This document shows positions 8,077 to 15,660 of a stretch of DNA of 64,000 nucleotides, in pieces. The notes below the pieces were generated by a model. The model worked only from the letters and a program-made list of their open reading frames with translations. It was not told where the DNA came from and did not search any database. This DNA is from a virus. The stretch is taken from IMG/VR virus record IMGVR_UViG_3300040801_004314, positions 1 through 64,000 of that record; one strand, 5' to 3'. Position numbers and translations under genes: made by a program. Numbering within the stretch: position 1 is the stretch's first letter; every line of letters begins with the position of its first letter.

Positions 8077-8586
8077 ATGAAACGTATTCAAAATTTTGAA
8101 GCCCATAGAGGTAATAAAGTACAAGAAACTAAAGCACAAGAAACTAAAGTACAGGAAGCTGTAATTGAGGTTGAAGATACTTATAAAGTAAGAACAAGTA
8201 TTGATGTTCCTAAGAGCTTTGTAAATGCTTACATAAAAAAGGTTAAGGATGAGACTGGTGAAGATATCAGCCAATTGTTTGGTGATTTTGATATTGCAGA
8301 AGAACTAGTAAAACATGTAACTGATAAATATCTCGATAATGATATTATTTCTGCTAGAGCTTTAACTGGTGGTGAAGAAGAGGAAGAGGAAGAGGAAGAA
8401 GAAGTTCAACCTGAAATGAAAGAAGAAGAGGAAGCACAGGCACAAGAGGAAGAACAGGAAGAAGAACAGGAAGAAGAACAGGAAGAAAAAGCTGAAATGG
8501 AAGAAGAAGCACAAGAAGAAGGTGATGATGATTTCGAAGATGTTCAGGACTTAGACGAAGAAGAAGATGAAGATCTTCCTATCTAA
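8077..8586 (+). CDS. Protein with highly acidic tail, candidate prohead core component
   Basis: A 169-aa protein. Residues 1-30 are Gln/Lys-rich and start MKRIQNFEAHRG, close to the shared capsid-targeting-like N-terminus. Residues ~35-95 form a small folded region (YKVRTSIDVPKSFVNAYIKK). Residues ~97-169 are an almost pure Glu/Asp tail with repeated EEEQEEEQ. Very acidic small proteins occur in T4 prohead cores (gp67/gp68), and acidic tails also occur in single-strand binding proteins; no OB-fold is visible. TTAATATATA lies 23 bases upstream, which points to late expression. Confidence 0.7.
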   Translation: MKRIQNFEAHRGNKVQETKAQETKVQEAVIEVEDTYKVRTSIDVPKSFVNAYIKKVKDETGEDISQLFGDFDIAEELVKHVTDKYLDNDIISARALTGGEEEEEEEEEEVQPEMKEEEEAQAQEEEQEEEQEEEQEEKAEMEEEAQEEGDDDFEDVQDLDEEEDEDLPI

Positions 8587-8613
8587 AAATAAAAACAAAT
8601 AAACATATATAAT

Positions 8614-8647
8614 AAAAAAATCCAGATAATTTATCTGGATTTTTTTT
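8614..8647. terminator. Bidirectional terminator
   Basis: A perfect stem TCCAGATAA/TTATCTGGA is flanked by A7 and T8, so it works in both directions between the convergent genes ending at 8586 and 8682. Confidence 0.85.
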
Positions 8648-8681
8648 GTCTTTACTTTAAATATTATAATTAATTTAAAGG

Positions 8682-8984
8682 CTATTCCTTAAGCTTTTCT
8701 ATTTTTCTATCTATATCCTTTATAGAAAATTCTACCCATTCAGGTATATTAATCTCATCAAAAGATGGTAAGTCACTTGGATAATCTTTTGATAAGAATT
8801 CATTCAAGTCAACGTCATTCATGTAGTCTTCAGCCCACGTTGATTTTAGATTTCGATAAGCTACATCAAATTCAATAAGGTGTTTTTTTGTTTTCTGTAG
8901 AAAATTAATTTCATCTTGGTTAGTAGCTTCCCCACCTAAATCCTCGTTTACATTTGTGTATTCTTTAAATAGTTTAATTGCCAT
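8682..8984 (-). CDS. Uncharacterised small protein
   Basis: A 100-aa, mostly helical acidic protein with no recognised family. It begins MAIKLFKEYTNVNED, a variant of the IKxFExY N-terminus found on several proteins here. Its terminator is shared with the acidic-tail gene on the other strand. Confidence 0.65.
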   Translation of the reverse strand: MAIKLFKEYTNVNEDLGGEATNQDEINFLQKTKKHLIEFDVAYRNLKSTWAEDYMNDVDLNEFLSKDYPSDLPSFDEINIPEWVEFSIKDIDRKIEKLKE

Positions 8985-9032
8985 ATTATTATTTCTTTTT
9001 TATTATATATTAAATATTTTTCATAGAAAACC

Positions 9033-9063
9033 TTGTGAGAACTATTTATTTGTTTTATATTTG
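9033..9063 (+). promoter_or_regulatory. Host-type promoter of the tracrRNA/CRISPR transcript
   Basis: TTG at 9033-9035 and TATATTTG at 9056-9063 with 20 bases between them fit the Bacteroidota vegetative promoter. Transcription would begin near 9070, just before the anti-repeat of the first tracrRNA, and could read on into the array. Confidence 0.7.
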
Positions 9064-9077
9064 CAGTGTATTAATTG

Positions 9078-9200
9078 ATTACCTTAACACAACCAACGAT
9101 AGCTTAGGCTATCGGGAGTGAATTTCAGTAGATTAAGTAGAGCAAGACATACATTGGCTCGATATACAGTAACTCCACTAACCTACACTAGTAGGATTTA
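9078..9200 (+). ncRNA. tracrRNA copy 1
   Basis: Bases 9078-9093 (ATTACCTTAACACAAC) are an anti-repeat complementary to the first 15 bases of the CRISPR repeat (GTTGTGAAAGGTAAT) with one small internal loop. Downstream come a hairpin CGATAGC-TTAG-GCTATCG (9097-9114), a long-range pair GGAGT/ACTCC enclosing GAGC/GCTC (9140-9160), and a final hairpin CCTAC-ACTA-GTAGG (9182-9195) followed by an A/T-rich tail. Copy 2 at 9651-9766 keeps every stem, with a compensatory G-C to A-T change in the first hairpin and different loop bases in the last, which is direct evidence that the structure is selected. Confidence 0.85.
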
Positions 9201-9300
9201 AAAATTAAGGTAAAAGTTCTTTTTTTATTGATTAAAAAATGATTTCTAATAGTCATTAATGTGGTTAACTTACTAACAACCAATTATTTATAAGAGGTAG
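9201..9300 (+). promoter_or_regulatory. Leader-like AT-rich spacer before the array
   Basis: One hundred A/T-rich bases between tracrRNA copy 1 and the first intact repeat, with no ORF. The degenerate repeat is at the far end of the array, so the leader should be on this side. No clear promoter box is visible in it. Confidence 0.4.
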
Positions 9301-9666
9301 GTTGTGAAAGGTAATCATATTAGTACTATTCACAACGGTATTTAATAAACTAGCTATGGATGTTATGTTGTGAAAGGTAATCATATTAGTACTATTCACA
9401 ACTATGGAAATCCCGACCCGAACAAGCCAGAGGTTGTGAAAGGTAATCATATTAGTACTATTCACAACAAAATGCAAGATATACTAACTAGAGAGCTAGT
9501 TGTGAAAGGTAATCATATTAGTACTATTCACAACATAATAGAAATGTAAAGTCCACCTCATATAGTTGTGAAAGGTAATCATATTAGTACTATTCACAAC
9601 AAATTTAATAATTGATTGCAGTGATTGTCTGTTGTGAAAGGTAATATAATAATACCTTAACACAAC
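9301..9666 (+). CRISPR. Type II CRISPR array, 5 spacers
   Basis: Five identical 36-bp repeats start at 9301, 9367, 9433, 9499 and 9565, each beginning GTTGTGAAAGG and ending ATTCACAAC (self-complementary ends). A sixth, degenerate 36-bp unit lies at 9631-9666. The five spacers are all exactly 30 bp (9337, 9403, 9469, 9535, 9601). 36-bp repeats with 30-bp spacers are typical of type II systems. No spacer matched another part of this window by eye; spacer 2 is distinctly richer in GC than the phage, suggesting a foreign source. The repeat identity and uniform spacing suggest a maintained array, but no adaptation genes are nearby. Confidence 0.97.
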
Positions 9667-9775
9667 CAACGATAACTTATGTTATCGGGAGTGAATTTCA
9701 GTAGATTAAGTAGAGCAAGACATACATTAGCTCGATTTAGTAACTCCACTAACCTACTTTGGTAGGATCTAAAAA
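9601..9775 (+). ncRNA. Natural single-guide-like RNA (spacer 5 + half repeat + tracrRNA copy 2)
   Basis: After spacer 5 (9601-9630), the last repeat keeps only its first 15 bases (9631-9645, GTTGTGAAAGGTAAT). A few A/T loop bases follow, then the anti-repeat AATACCTTAACACAAC (9651-9666) and a full second tracrRNA body: hairpin CGATAAC-TTAT-GTTATCG (9670-9687), GAGC/GCTC (9713-9733), GGAGT/ACTCC and hairpin CCTAC-TTTG-GTAGG (9753-9766). Half repeat and anti-repeat would fold on each other (6 bp, 1x2 internal loop, 6 bp), giving the same layout as an engineered single-guide RNA: guide, repeat, loop, anti-repeat, scaffold. The fold is read directly from sequence; use by Cas9 is inferred. Confidence 0.75.
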
Positions 9776-9791
9776 TAAATACATATTATAC

Positions 9792-9821
9792 TTGTTATAT
9801 TAATAAATAGTGTTATATTTG
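9792..9821 (+). promoter_or_regulatory. Host-type promoter of cas9
   Basis: TTG at 9792-9794 and TATATTTG at 9814-9821, spaced by 19 bases, give a predicted start near 9828, just upstream of cas9 and separate from the RNA transcript. Confidence 0.7.
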
Positions 9822-9854
9822 TCAAAAATAAATAATAACTAAAAATAAAATATT

Positions 9855-12800
9855 TTGTCAAGTAACAACTCACTTCTGGATAATTTTTTAAAAAATAAAA
9901 ATATTGATAACATCATGGGCATTGATGTTAATAAAAATAACTACGTCTCTTATTTAGTTATTGATGGTGAGCATAATCAATACTTCAAAATATTTAATGA
10001 AAAGAAAAAAACTACTGTCAGTAACACACTGAAAAATAAAAAGAAAAGAAAAGAAAACTTTTTCGACACCTCTAGCAAAATATTAAAATCCAGTCACACA
10101 AAACTTCATAAACACCGAAAAGAATTAAAGGGAGATTATAAATTCAACCCAGTGTATTTAGCTCATTGCCTAGTTAATAAAAATGAGCTTCCTAAAATGA
10201 ACTTAACTGTTGATGGGGTCTCTTACTCAGATGAAGATGTTGCATTCTATATTATATCTTTGTGGATGTTGAACAGCAGGGGCGCACAATCTCAAAAGTC
10301 AAAAATAAAATTAAGTAAAGAAGATCAAAAAGTAACAAAGAAACTTTCTAAAAAGGGTGTAAAAGCAATAGGTAAAAGAAAGTTAGAAGATATTATAAAA
10401 TCAATACCAAATGATTTAGAAGATCACAAGGTTAGTTATTATCCTACTATCAGGTCTAATAAGATAAATATGATGTTTAGCCCTAATGATTTAAGTTTTT
10501 TTAATCAAAATGATAACAAAGAGTTTTATATTGATATCATAAGTAAATTAGGTGGTAAATATTCTAGGAATGCTAGAAAATTAGCTAACATTATATTTTA
10601 CAATAAAAACCAGAATGAGAGAAAAAATGAAAAGAGAGGTGACTGTTCTTTTTTGAATCATAAAAAAGAATCACATAAAAGGGGTGATAAAAATAATCCT
10701 TATCAAGAATTAAGAATTACTCACTTGAAATTAAACACCTCTAACGAAAAAGATATTAAAGAACTCAATGATGAGTATAAAGATAAGTTTATAAAAAAGC
10801 TTACAGATAAGTCAAATAATGGGTTTATCAATAGTGTTATCATAGATATCTTAAAGTATGATCCGTTTTTTGATAACGATGAGCTATTTTTTAAAAAGGG
10901 TAAAAATAGCATTTTGAACATAGATAATGTAGCAGATATATTTTCTTCAATTTACAATTCTTACGAGACAGGCAAGCCATTAAAGTCATTTAAAGAGTTT
11001 AATTTGACAGCATCCAAGAAAGATTCAATATTAGAATATTTTGAAGAAAGTGGTAGTGTGGTGAGTGATGTTTCTGATAAATTTGCCAAGATATACTCTA
11101 ACTTTTTATTTAAGGGCAGAATCAATAGAACAGGCAATATGCTTAACTTATTAGTCTTGAATAAGGTCTATTCTACTGATGAGGGATATGATAAAAATAG
11201 AGCATGTATATCTAATAAGAAAATCAATGATGTTAAATCTTTTATGGAGAAAGATCTAGGTCTTCTAAAGATTAGCGAAATAGATAATATAATAAATGAT
11301 AAGAGCATTAGGTTTAGGTCTAATGGTTTGGAAGCTAAATTAAAGTTCGAAATTCAGAATTATATAAACAGTGTTTTGAAAAAAAAATGGACTGATCCTA
11401 ACGTACAACAAAAAATGTTTTTAATGGTAGATAATATAATGAATGTTATATTTTCGGATAATCCAAAAAACAGAACTCAACTCATACAAGGAATTGAAAA
11501 AATAAGAAATATAGATTATGTTATAGAATCTACTAGAGCTAAGTCTAACAAGGAAGAGAATGCATTCGAACATATTTTCAATAGAGTGATTAAAAATGTG
11601 TCTCTAAATAAATATCCTTCTAATAATTATAGTAGGTCTAGAATCTTATATGAAAGTGGTGGCATTGATGTTTATGACGGTAACCCTTTATCACTTGAAG
11701 ATACTGATAAAGACCATGTTGTTCCACGCAGTTGGGTAACTTCATATGGTAATAATATATCCAATTTAGTTCCGTGTAAACATTCATTAAACAAGGAAAA
11801 GGATAATAACCTTCCTTTATCTAGTGACTTAAATTTGAACAAGTCTGGATTTAAAAAGCAATTGAATAATATCTATGGAACATCCAGAATTGATGATATT
11901 TGTGAGGATATTTCTATTTATATAGAAGAAGAACACGGAGGTAAACTTTATAATAATGACGTTTGTTATATTGATAGCCATTTGGACTTTTACCATAAAG
12001 AAACTGATAAAAAAGGCAATATAAAGACTAATGGCATATTTAAAAAAATAGACAAATATGACCTTAGAAGACATTTAGTATCATATTTTAATAAAAAAAT
12101 GAACATTTTGTTAATGGAATCGAGTAAAGATGAGTTAGAGATGGAGTTTGGATCTTCTCTACTGTCTAATATTTCTCACTCGGTCTCTGCACTAACTGAT
12201 ATCCTAACTGATGTTTTCGGTGTTGATAGAAGTAGAATAAGCTACACACCAAGACAATTTTCTTATATAGGGAAAATTAGAGGTAAGAGAATATTAGATT
12301 TACCAAAAGATAGAGATTGGAATCATCATCACATGGTAGACTGCTTTTTGTTATTATTGTTAAAACATAGAAAGAATGTATTCCACTCAAAGTCTACTAG
12401 GGAAACTAAATATAAACCTAACTTAAATGATGTTAGTGATATGTATAATTATTTTAAAGAGATGGATATTTATATAAATGACGATAAGGATATTGAGGAT
12501 ATAATAAATGTTCTTAAAATGGTCGAAAATAATACTAAGCCTACATTTAAAAAGGTTAGATCTTTTAAAAAGAGAGTTTCCGTAGATGATAATGGTAAAA
12601 AAACAACTACTATGTCACCACGTGGTAAAATGTTCGGGGATACAATATACGGTTCTTATAAAAAGGATGGCGTTGTGATGTCTAAAGGGTATGAGGTCAA
12701 GGGAATTGTTTTGGATAAGGATAAAGATGGGAAGGATATAAAACAGGACAATGTAATAGTTAAGAATCCAAACACTGGTGAAGACTTCATTTTAGATAAG

Positions 12801-13355
12801 AAGGATAAAAAAAATAGTAATTTACGTAAAATGCCTGAAGGTGCTTATATTGAAAACACTACTAATAAAGAGGAAAATTTATACTTGGGAAAGAAAGTCT
12901 CAAAAAATAAATATCATTCAAAAAAGAAGGGAAGTAATGCATCTCATTCAGTATATTTTCATTTAAATGATAAAGGGAAAGCTGTATCAAAAGTGGTAAA
13001 TAAGTTTAGTATGATAGCAAAAAAAGATGAGAATGGGAATGTTGGCGTTAAGTGCAGTGAAGAAATAAAACGTGAAAATAATATCCCAAGTGATGCTATT
13101 AGAATATCAAAAAAGGATGTATTTAATTTTAGTGGGTATATACATAATTTTAAGGGAGTTGATTATAAGATGAACTCTCTTTATAAAATAAATGCTATAA
13201 ACAAAAATATAATAGTAACTGAAATAAGTACTAATTTAAGCTATAAAACCAAAGAAGAGGAAGCTGAGTTTCTAGTTAGTAATAAAATTGCATTTAGTAT
13301 TTCTTATGAGAAATTCTATAAACATTTTGGTAAAACCATTCATTTAGTAAAATAA
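9855..13355 (+). CDS. cas9: Phage-encoded Cas9 endonuclease
   Basis: A 1166-aa RNA-guided nuclease of type II-C-like size. RuvC-I is IMGIDVNKNNYVSYLVI with Asp24. It is followed by a Lys/Arg-rich bridge-helix-like stretch (~50-95), a helical recognition lobe (~100-545), RuvC-II DYVIESTRAK (Glu558), an HNH domain with DHVVPRSW (His621), Asn637 and Asn646 in NLVPC...LNKEKDN, and RuvC-III NHHHMVDCFLLLL (His826, Asp829). A ~330-residue C-terminal PAM-interacting region follows. All catalytic residues are intact, so cleavage activity is expected. The frame opens with TTG at 9855; the first ATG (9915, Met21) would leave only three residues before the RuvC Asp, truncating the first strand, so TTG is preferred. 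No cas1, cas2 or csn2 adjoins it. Possible role: attack on competing phages or plasmids. Confidence 0.96.
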   Translation: MSSNNSLLDNFLKNKNIDNIMGIDVNKNNYVSYLVIDGEHNQYFKIFNEKKKTTVSNTLKNKKKRKENFFDTSSKILKSSHTKLHKHRKELKGDYKFNPVYLAHCLVNKNELPKMNLTVDGVSYSDEDVAFYIISLWMLNSRGAQSQKSKIKLSKEDQKVTKKLSKKGVKAIGKRKLEDIIKSIPNDLEDHKVSYYPTIRSNKINMMFSPNDLSFFNQNDNKEFYIDIISKLGGKYSRNARKLANIIFYNKNQNERKNEKRGDCSFLNHKKESHKRGDKNNPYQELRITHLKLNTSNEKDIKELNDEYKDKFIKKLTDKSNNGFINSVIIDILKYDPFFDNDELFFKKGKNSILNIDNVADIFSSIYNSYETGKPLKSFKEFNLTASKKDSILEYFEESGSVVSDVSDKFAKIYSNFLFKGRINRTGNMLNLLVLNKVYSTDEGYDKNRACISNKKINDVKSFMEKDLGLLKISEIDNIINDKSIRFRSNGLEAKLKFEIQNYINSVLKKKWTDPNVQQKMFLMVDNIMNVIFSDNPKNRTQLIQGIEKIRNIDYVIESTRAKSNKEENAFEHIFNRVIKNVSLNKYPSNNYSRSRILYESGGIDVYDGNPLSLEDTDKDHVVPRSWVTSYGNNISNLVPCKHSLNKEKDNNLPLSSDLNLNKSGFKKQLNNIYGTSRIDDICEDISIYIEEEHGGKLYNNDVCYIDSHLDFYHKETDKKGNIKTNGIFKKIDKYDLRRHLVSYFNKKMNILLMESSKDELEMEFGSSLLSNISHSVSALTDILTDVFGVDRSRISYTPRQFSYIGKIRGKRILDLPKDRDWNHHHMVDCFLLLLLKHRKNVFHSKSTRETKYKPNLNDVSDMYNYFKEMDIYINDDKDIEDIINVLKMVENNTKPTFKKVRSFKKRVSVDDNGKKTTTMSPRGKMFGDTIYGSYKKDGVVMSKGYEVKGIVLDKDKDGKDIKQDNVIVKNPNTGEDFILDKKDKKNSNLRKMPEGAYIENTTNKEENLYLGKKVSKNKYHSKKKGSNASHSVYFHLNDKGKAVSKVVNKFSMIAKKDENGNVGVKCSEEIKRENNIPSDAIRISKKDVFNFSGYIHNFKGVDYKMNSLYKINAINKNIIVTEISTNLSYKTKEEEAEFLVSNKIAFSISYEKFYKHFGKTIHLVK

Positions 13356-13361
13356 AAAAAT

Positions 13362-13559
13362 ATGATAAACTGGAAAAAAGATAATGTTCATAATACAGAA
13401 GAAGGTTGGGTTGGTGATACTATGTATTTCGATATCGAAAGACTAAATGGTACAGAAGAAGTAATAATATACCAAATGAAAAAACCATTGGGTAATCAAT
13501 TAAAAATAAAAAGCATGGAAGATGCTAAGAAGTATTGTGAGAAAATAATTAATTTTTAA
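13362..13559 (+). CDS. Small uncharacterised protein downstream of cas9
   Basis: A 65-aa protein (MINWKKDNVHNTEEGWVGDT) starting 6 bases after the cas9 stop and probably co-transcribed with it. It looks like a small beta-rich fold ending in one helix (MEDAKKYCEKIINF). No known family was recognised. The tight spacing makes it the best candidate for a Cas9-associated factor, but nothing in the sequence proves that. Confidence 0.65.
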   Translation: MINWKKDNVHNTEEGWVGDTMYFDIERLNGTEEVIIYQMKKPLGNQLKIKSMEDAKKYCEKIINF

Positions 13560-13569
13560 ATATAGATAA

Positions 13570-13827
13570 ATGAAAAGAAAAGAAGTTTACAAAGCAATTG
13601 ACACTGAACTAGATTATGTTCAAAAGCAAGAGAAAATCCAAAAATCACATGTGGTAGAAGATTTCCCTCTATCATCAGGATTGGAAGCAATTAGGTACAA
13701 CCTTGATAAAGCTAACAAGGAATGGTATACCGAACAAGATCCATATCCTAACACGATGGAATATATGAGAAAAATAGCTGGTATATGTGTTAAAATGGGT
13801 ATTAAATATGATATGCCTGATAGGTGA
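13570..13827 (+). CDS. Small helical protein, weakly MazG/phage-family-like
   Basis: An 85-aa helical protein. The pattern (GLEAIRYNLDKANKEWYT, then TMEYMRKIAGICVKMGIKY) resembles small phage proteins with a 'LL...A...W...IRKIAGIAVRCMEEHG' layout, sometimes annotated as nucleotide-pyrophosphohydrolase-like. Metal-binding Glu residues of MazG are not obvious, so activity is unsupported. It lies 10 bases after the preceding small gene, in the cas9 operon direction. Confidence 0.65.
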   Translation: MKRKEVYKAIDTELDYVQKQEKIQKSHVVEDFPLSSGLEAIRYNLDKANKEWYTEQDPYPNTMEYMRKIAGICVKMGIKYDMPDR

Positions 13828-13851
13828 TTAGGTAGATATAAATTTATTTTG

Positions 13852-13859
13852 TATATTTG
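13852..13859 (+). promoter_or_regulatory. Host-type -7 box TATATTTG
   Basis: TATATTTG sits 26 bases before the next start codon (13886). No good TTG is visible at -33. Confidence 0.45.
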
Positions 13860-13885
13860 CCTATAATAATTTTTAAACATACAAA

Positions 13886-14095
13886 ATGTACCACTCAGTA
13901 AAAGAAATAGGTAAAAGGTATTCTAAACTTTCTCAAAAAAGAAATGATCTTAAATTATTTAAGTCTGATGGCTTTTTCAATTTTGCCAAAAGCAATATTA
14001 AGAAATATTCACTTATAGAGGAAGGTGATGATATTTTAGTCAGCACATGGGATTGTAATGATCTCATTTCTGATTACAGGAAAACAATTATTTGA
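13886..14095 (+). CDS. Small uncharacterised protein
   Basis: A 69-aa Lys-rich protein (MYHSVKEIGKRYSKLSQKRN) with a helical first half and a beta-like C-terminus. No family recognised. It has its own TATATTTG box upstream. Confidence 0.6.
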   Translation: MYHSVKEIGKRYSKLSQKRNDLKLFKSDGFFNFAKSNIKKYSLIEEGDDILVSTWDCNDLISDYRKTII

Positions 14096-14101
14096 TTTTA
14101 C

Positions 14102-14132
14102 TTGTGTAATCTAATACATTATCTTATATTTG
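14102..14132 (+). promoter_or_regulatory. Host-type promoter, duplicated at 33873
   Basis: TTG at 14102-14104 and TATATTTG at 14125-14132 with 20 bases between. Bases 14118-14141 are repeated exactly at 33873-33896, before another small gene. Confidence 0.6.
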
Positions 14133-14148
14133 TATAAAACTAAACACT

Positions 14149-14376
14149 ATGGAAAATACATTGAAATCAGTAAAGAGAGAACTGTCAGGAAATCAATATG
14201 TTCAAAGCATTTTTGACCCTGTTCAAACACATGCCATTTATGGTATATCTTCTAGTCAAGAAGTATCTGAGTTGAAGATTAAGATTAAAAATAGTGGACT
14301 AGGGAATAGGTTTAGACAGATTAAGAACCGTTTTGGAAATTATATTCTTTGTTTCAAATTAATTAATAAAAAGTAA
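14149..14376 (+). CDS. Small uncharacterised protein
   Basis: A 75-aa basic protein (MENTLKSVKRELSGNQYVQS) ending in a beta-strand (GNYILCFKLINKK). No family recognised. It begins a run of closely spaced small genes to 16.2 kb, typical of host-takeover accessory regions. Confidence 0.6.
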   Translation: MENTLKSVKRELSGNQYVQSIFDPVQTHAIYGISSSQEVSELKIKIKNSGLGNRFRQIKNRFGNYILCFKLINKK

Positions 14377-14381
14377 AAGCT

Positions 14382-14555
14382 ATGGAATGGATTAAAATAG
14401 ATCCTAAGATAAAAGATTCGATACCAAACGAACCTGTGTGGGTTTACACAATTAAAACCAAAAAAGTTGTATTTGTTCCTAAGGATGAACACATCCCTTT
14501 TAACTTTTGTAGCCATTATAGATTATTGGATAAGCCAGAACCCCCTAAAGATTAA
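14382..14555 (+). CDS. Very small uncharacterised protein
   Basis: A 57-aa frame beginning MEWIKIDPKIKDSIPNEPVW, 5 bases after the previous stop. It reads WVYTIKTKKVVFVPKDEHI, a beta-hairpin-like core, and ends in a proline-rich tail (KPEPPKD). Codon use looks like that of its neighbours. No family recognised. Confidence 0.55.
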   Translation: MEWIKIDPKIKDSIPNEPVWVYTIKTKKVVFVPKDEHIPFNFCSHYRLLDKPEPPKD

Positions 14556-14556
14556 T

Positions 14557-14730
14557 ATGTTCAAAGAATCAAAAAATAGTACTAAAAACCTATTGAGGAA
14601 AAAAGGCATCTTAGTAGATAGTAAAAGAAAAAGAGGTATTAAAACAATGCTCACTAAAGATGGAGTTGATTTAGGTTACTACGATGCTGATGAAGCTCAT
14701 GATAAATTTTTGAAAAATAAATATGCATAA
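14557..14730 (+). CDS. Very small basic protein
   Basis: A 57-aa Lys-rich protein (MFKESKNSTKNLLRKKGILV). The ATG at 14557 follows the previous stop directly; the longer frame from 14467 would overlap that gene entirely. The C-terminus (DLGYYDADEAHDKFLKNKYA) suggests a short helix. It may bind nucleic acid. Confidence 0.5.
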   Translation: MFKESKNSTKNLLRKKGILVDSKRKRGIKTMLTKDGVDLGYYDADEAHDKFLKNKYA

Positions 14731-14848
14731 CACAGTTAATTTTACATTAGAAGATGCAAAGGAAATTATAAAATCTAAGGATATAGATTGGGATACTTTC
14801 TGTGGTTTTTCATTTAGTAAGCAAAGACACATTCTTAATAGTCATTAA
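14723..14848 (+). CDS. Very small uncharacterised protein
   Basis: A 41-aa frame (MHNTVNFTLEDAKEIIKSKD) that begins inside the previous gene's last codons, an 8-base overlap suggesting translational coupling. No family recognised; the shortness lowers confidence. Confidence 0.4.
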   Translation: MHNTVNFTLEDAKEIIKSKDIDWDTFCGFSFSKQRHILNSH

Positions 14849-14857
14849 TAATGATAT

Positions 14858-15070
14858 ATGAAGTTTAAAATACAGAAGATAGTAGATAAATACAATGAAG
14901 GTGAATTATCATCTTCTAAAATGCAAAATGAGATAATGAAATTATCTATTGTCAAAAAGAATGATATTAAAGTATGTAGGATATGCGAAAAACATATACT
15001 TATGCTTGATGGAACTTGTCCTAAATGCACTATTTCTTTATCTACCTCATTAGAAGCAAGTGATTTATAA
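14858..15070 (+). CDS. Small zinc-ribbon protein
   Basis: A 70-aa protein with a basic helical N-terminus followed by VCRICEKHILMLDGTCPKC, two CxxC knuckles 12 residues apart that should bind one zinc. It could bind nucleic acid or a host protein. It sits in the small-gene run. Confidence 0.65.
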   Translation: MKFKIQKIVDKYNEGELSSSKMQNEIMKLSIVKKNDIKVCRICEKHILMLDGTCPKCTISLSTSLEASDL

Positions 15071-15074
15071 TATT

Positions 15075-15413
15075 ATGATGGGTAATAGAATAGAGGATAC
15101 AGTTTGTTATAAAGGTTTTAGGTTTTGTAAACATAGCGTTGAAATAATAAAAACGCAATTATCTAATTTTGAATTTGCCTACATTGCAAAAGATGGTAGA
15201 CATAGCAGAATTCATATGGCTACAGGATATGACGATGAGAGACATGAAGGCATCATACTTGAAATAACTAACCGTGGTATAGATATAAATGCTGCATTTT
15301 CTACTAAGGCAGAACCTAGAATAGAAACAATGACTAAAGATTGGGAAAAACTCCTTAGTACACATATAAAAAAATCTAAAGAGGTCTGGATTTTTTGTGA
15401 TGAAAATATATAA
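15075..15413 (+). CDS. Uncharacterised protein
   Basis: A 112-aa protein (MMGNRIEDTVCYKGFRFCKH). ATG 15075 is chosen over the GTG at 15060 because it avoids most of the overlap with the preceding gene. It is an alpha/beta mix with no motif I can name. Confidence 0.6.
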   Translation: MMGNRIEDTVCYKGFRFCKHSVEIIKTQLSNFEFAYIAKDGRHSRIHMATGYDDERHEGIILEITNRGIDINAAFSTKAEPRIETMTKDWEKLLSTHIKKSKEVWIFCDENI

Positions 15414-15430
15414 CTTTAAAATAATATAAA

Positions 15431-15643
15431 ATGTGTGAAATTGAAATGGATAAGGAATTCTGGAAAATAGAGTATATATCCTGCGAGGGAAATTATAGAT
15501 GGGCTACTGCAAGAAGCCCAAAAGGCTGGGATGAGCAAGAAGTGAAAAGTGCCATACCAAAGGGATCTATGGGTGACGATGTAAGTTTTATTACCGAAGT
15601 CTCTCCATCACTTGATAACGATTTCTTTTGGGATTTAGAGTAA
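15431..15643 (+). CDS. Small uncharacterised protein
   Basis: A 70-aa acidic protein (MCEIEMDKEFWKIEYISCEG) with several aromatic residues (RWATARSPKGWDEQE). It looks beta-rich, ending FFWDLE. No family recognised. Confidence 0.6.
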   Translation: MCEIEMDKEFWKIEYISCEGNYRWATARSPKGWDEQEVKSAIPKGSMGDDVSFITEVSPSLDNDFFWDLE

Positions 15644-15660
15644 TATTTAATATTTACAAA

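Noticed and set aside
8077-8586. Single-strand DNA-binding protein (acidic C-tail)
   Set aside because: The acidic tail fits but no OB-fold strands or zinc site can be seen in the short folded part.
9265-9477. 70-codon minus-strand ORF across the CRISPR array
   Set aside because: It merely translates repeated CRISPR units (VVNSTNMITFHN three times) antisense to the array.
9301-9666. Self-targeting spacers
   Set aside because: None of the five spacers was found elsewhere in the window by eye; only short words of 8-9 bases recur near the tracrRNA promoter, too short to call a target.
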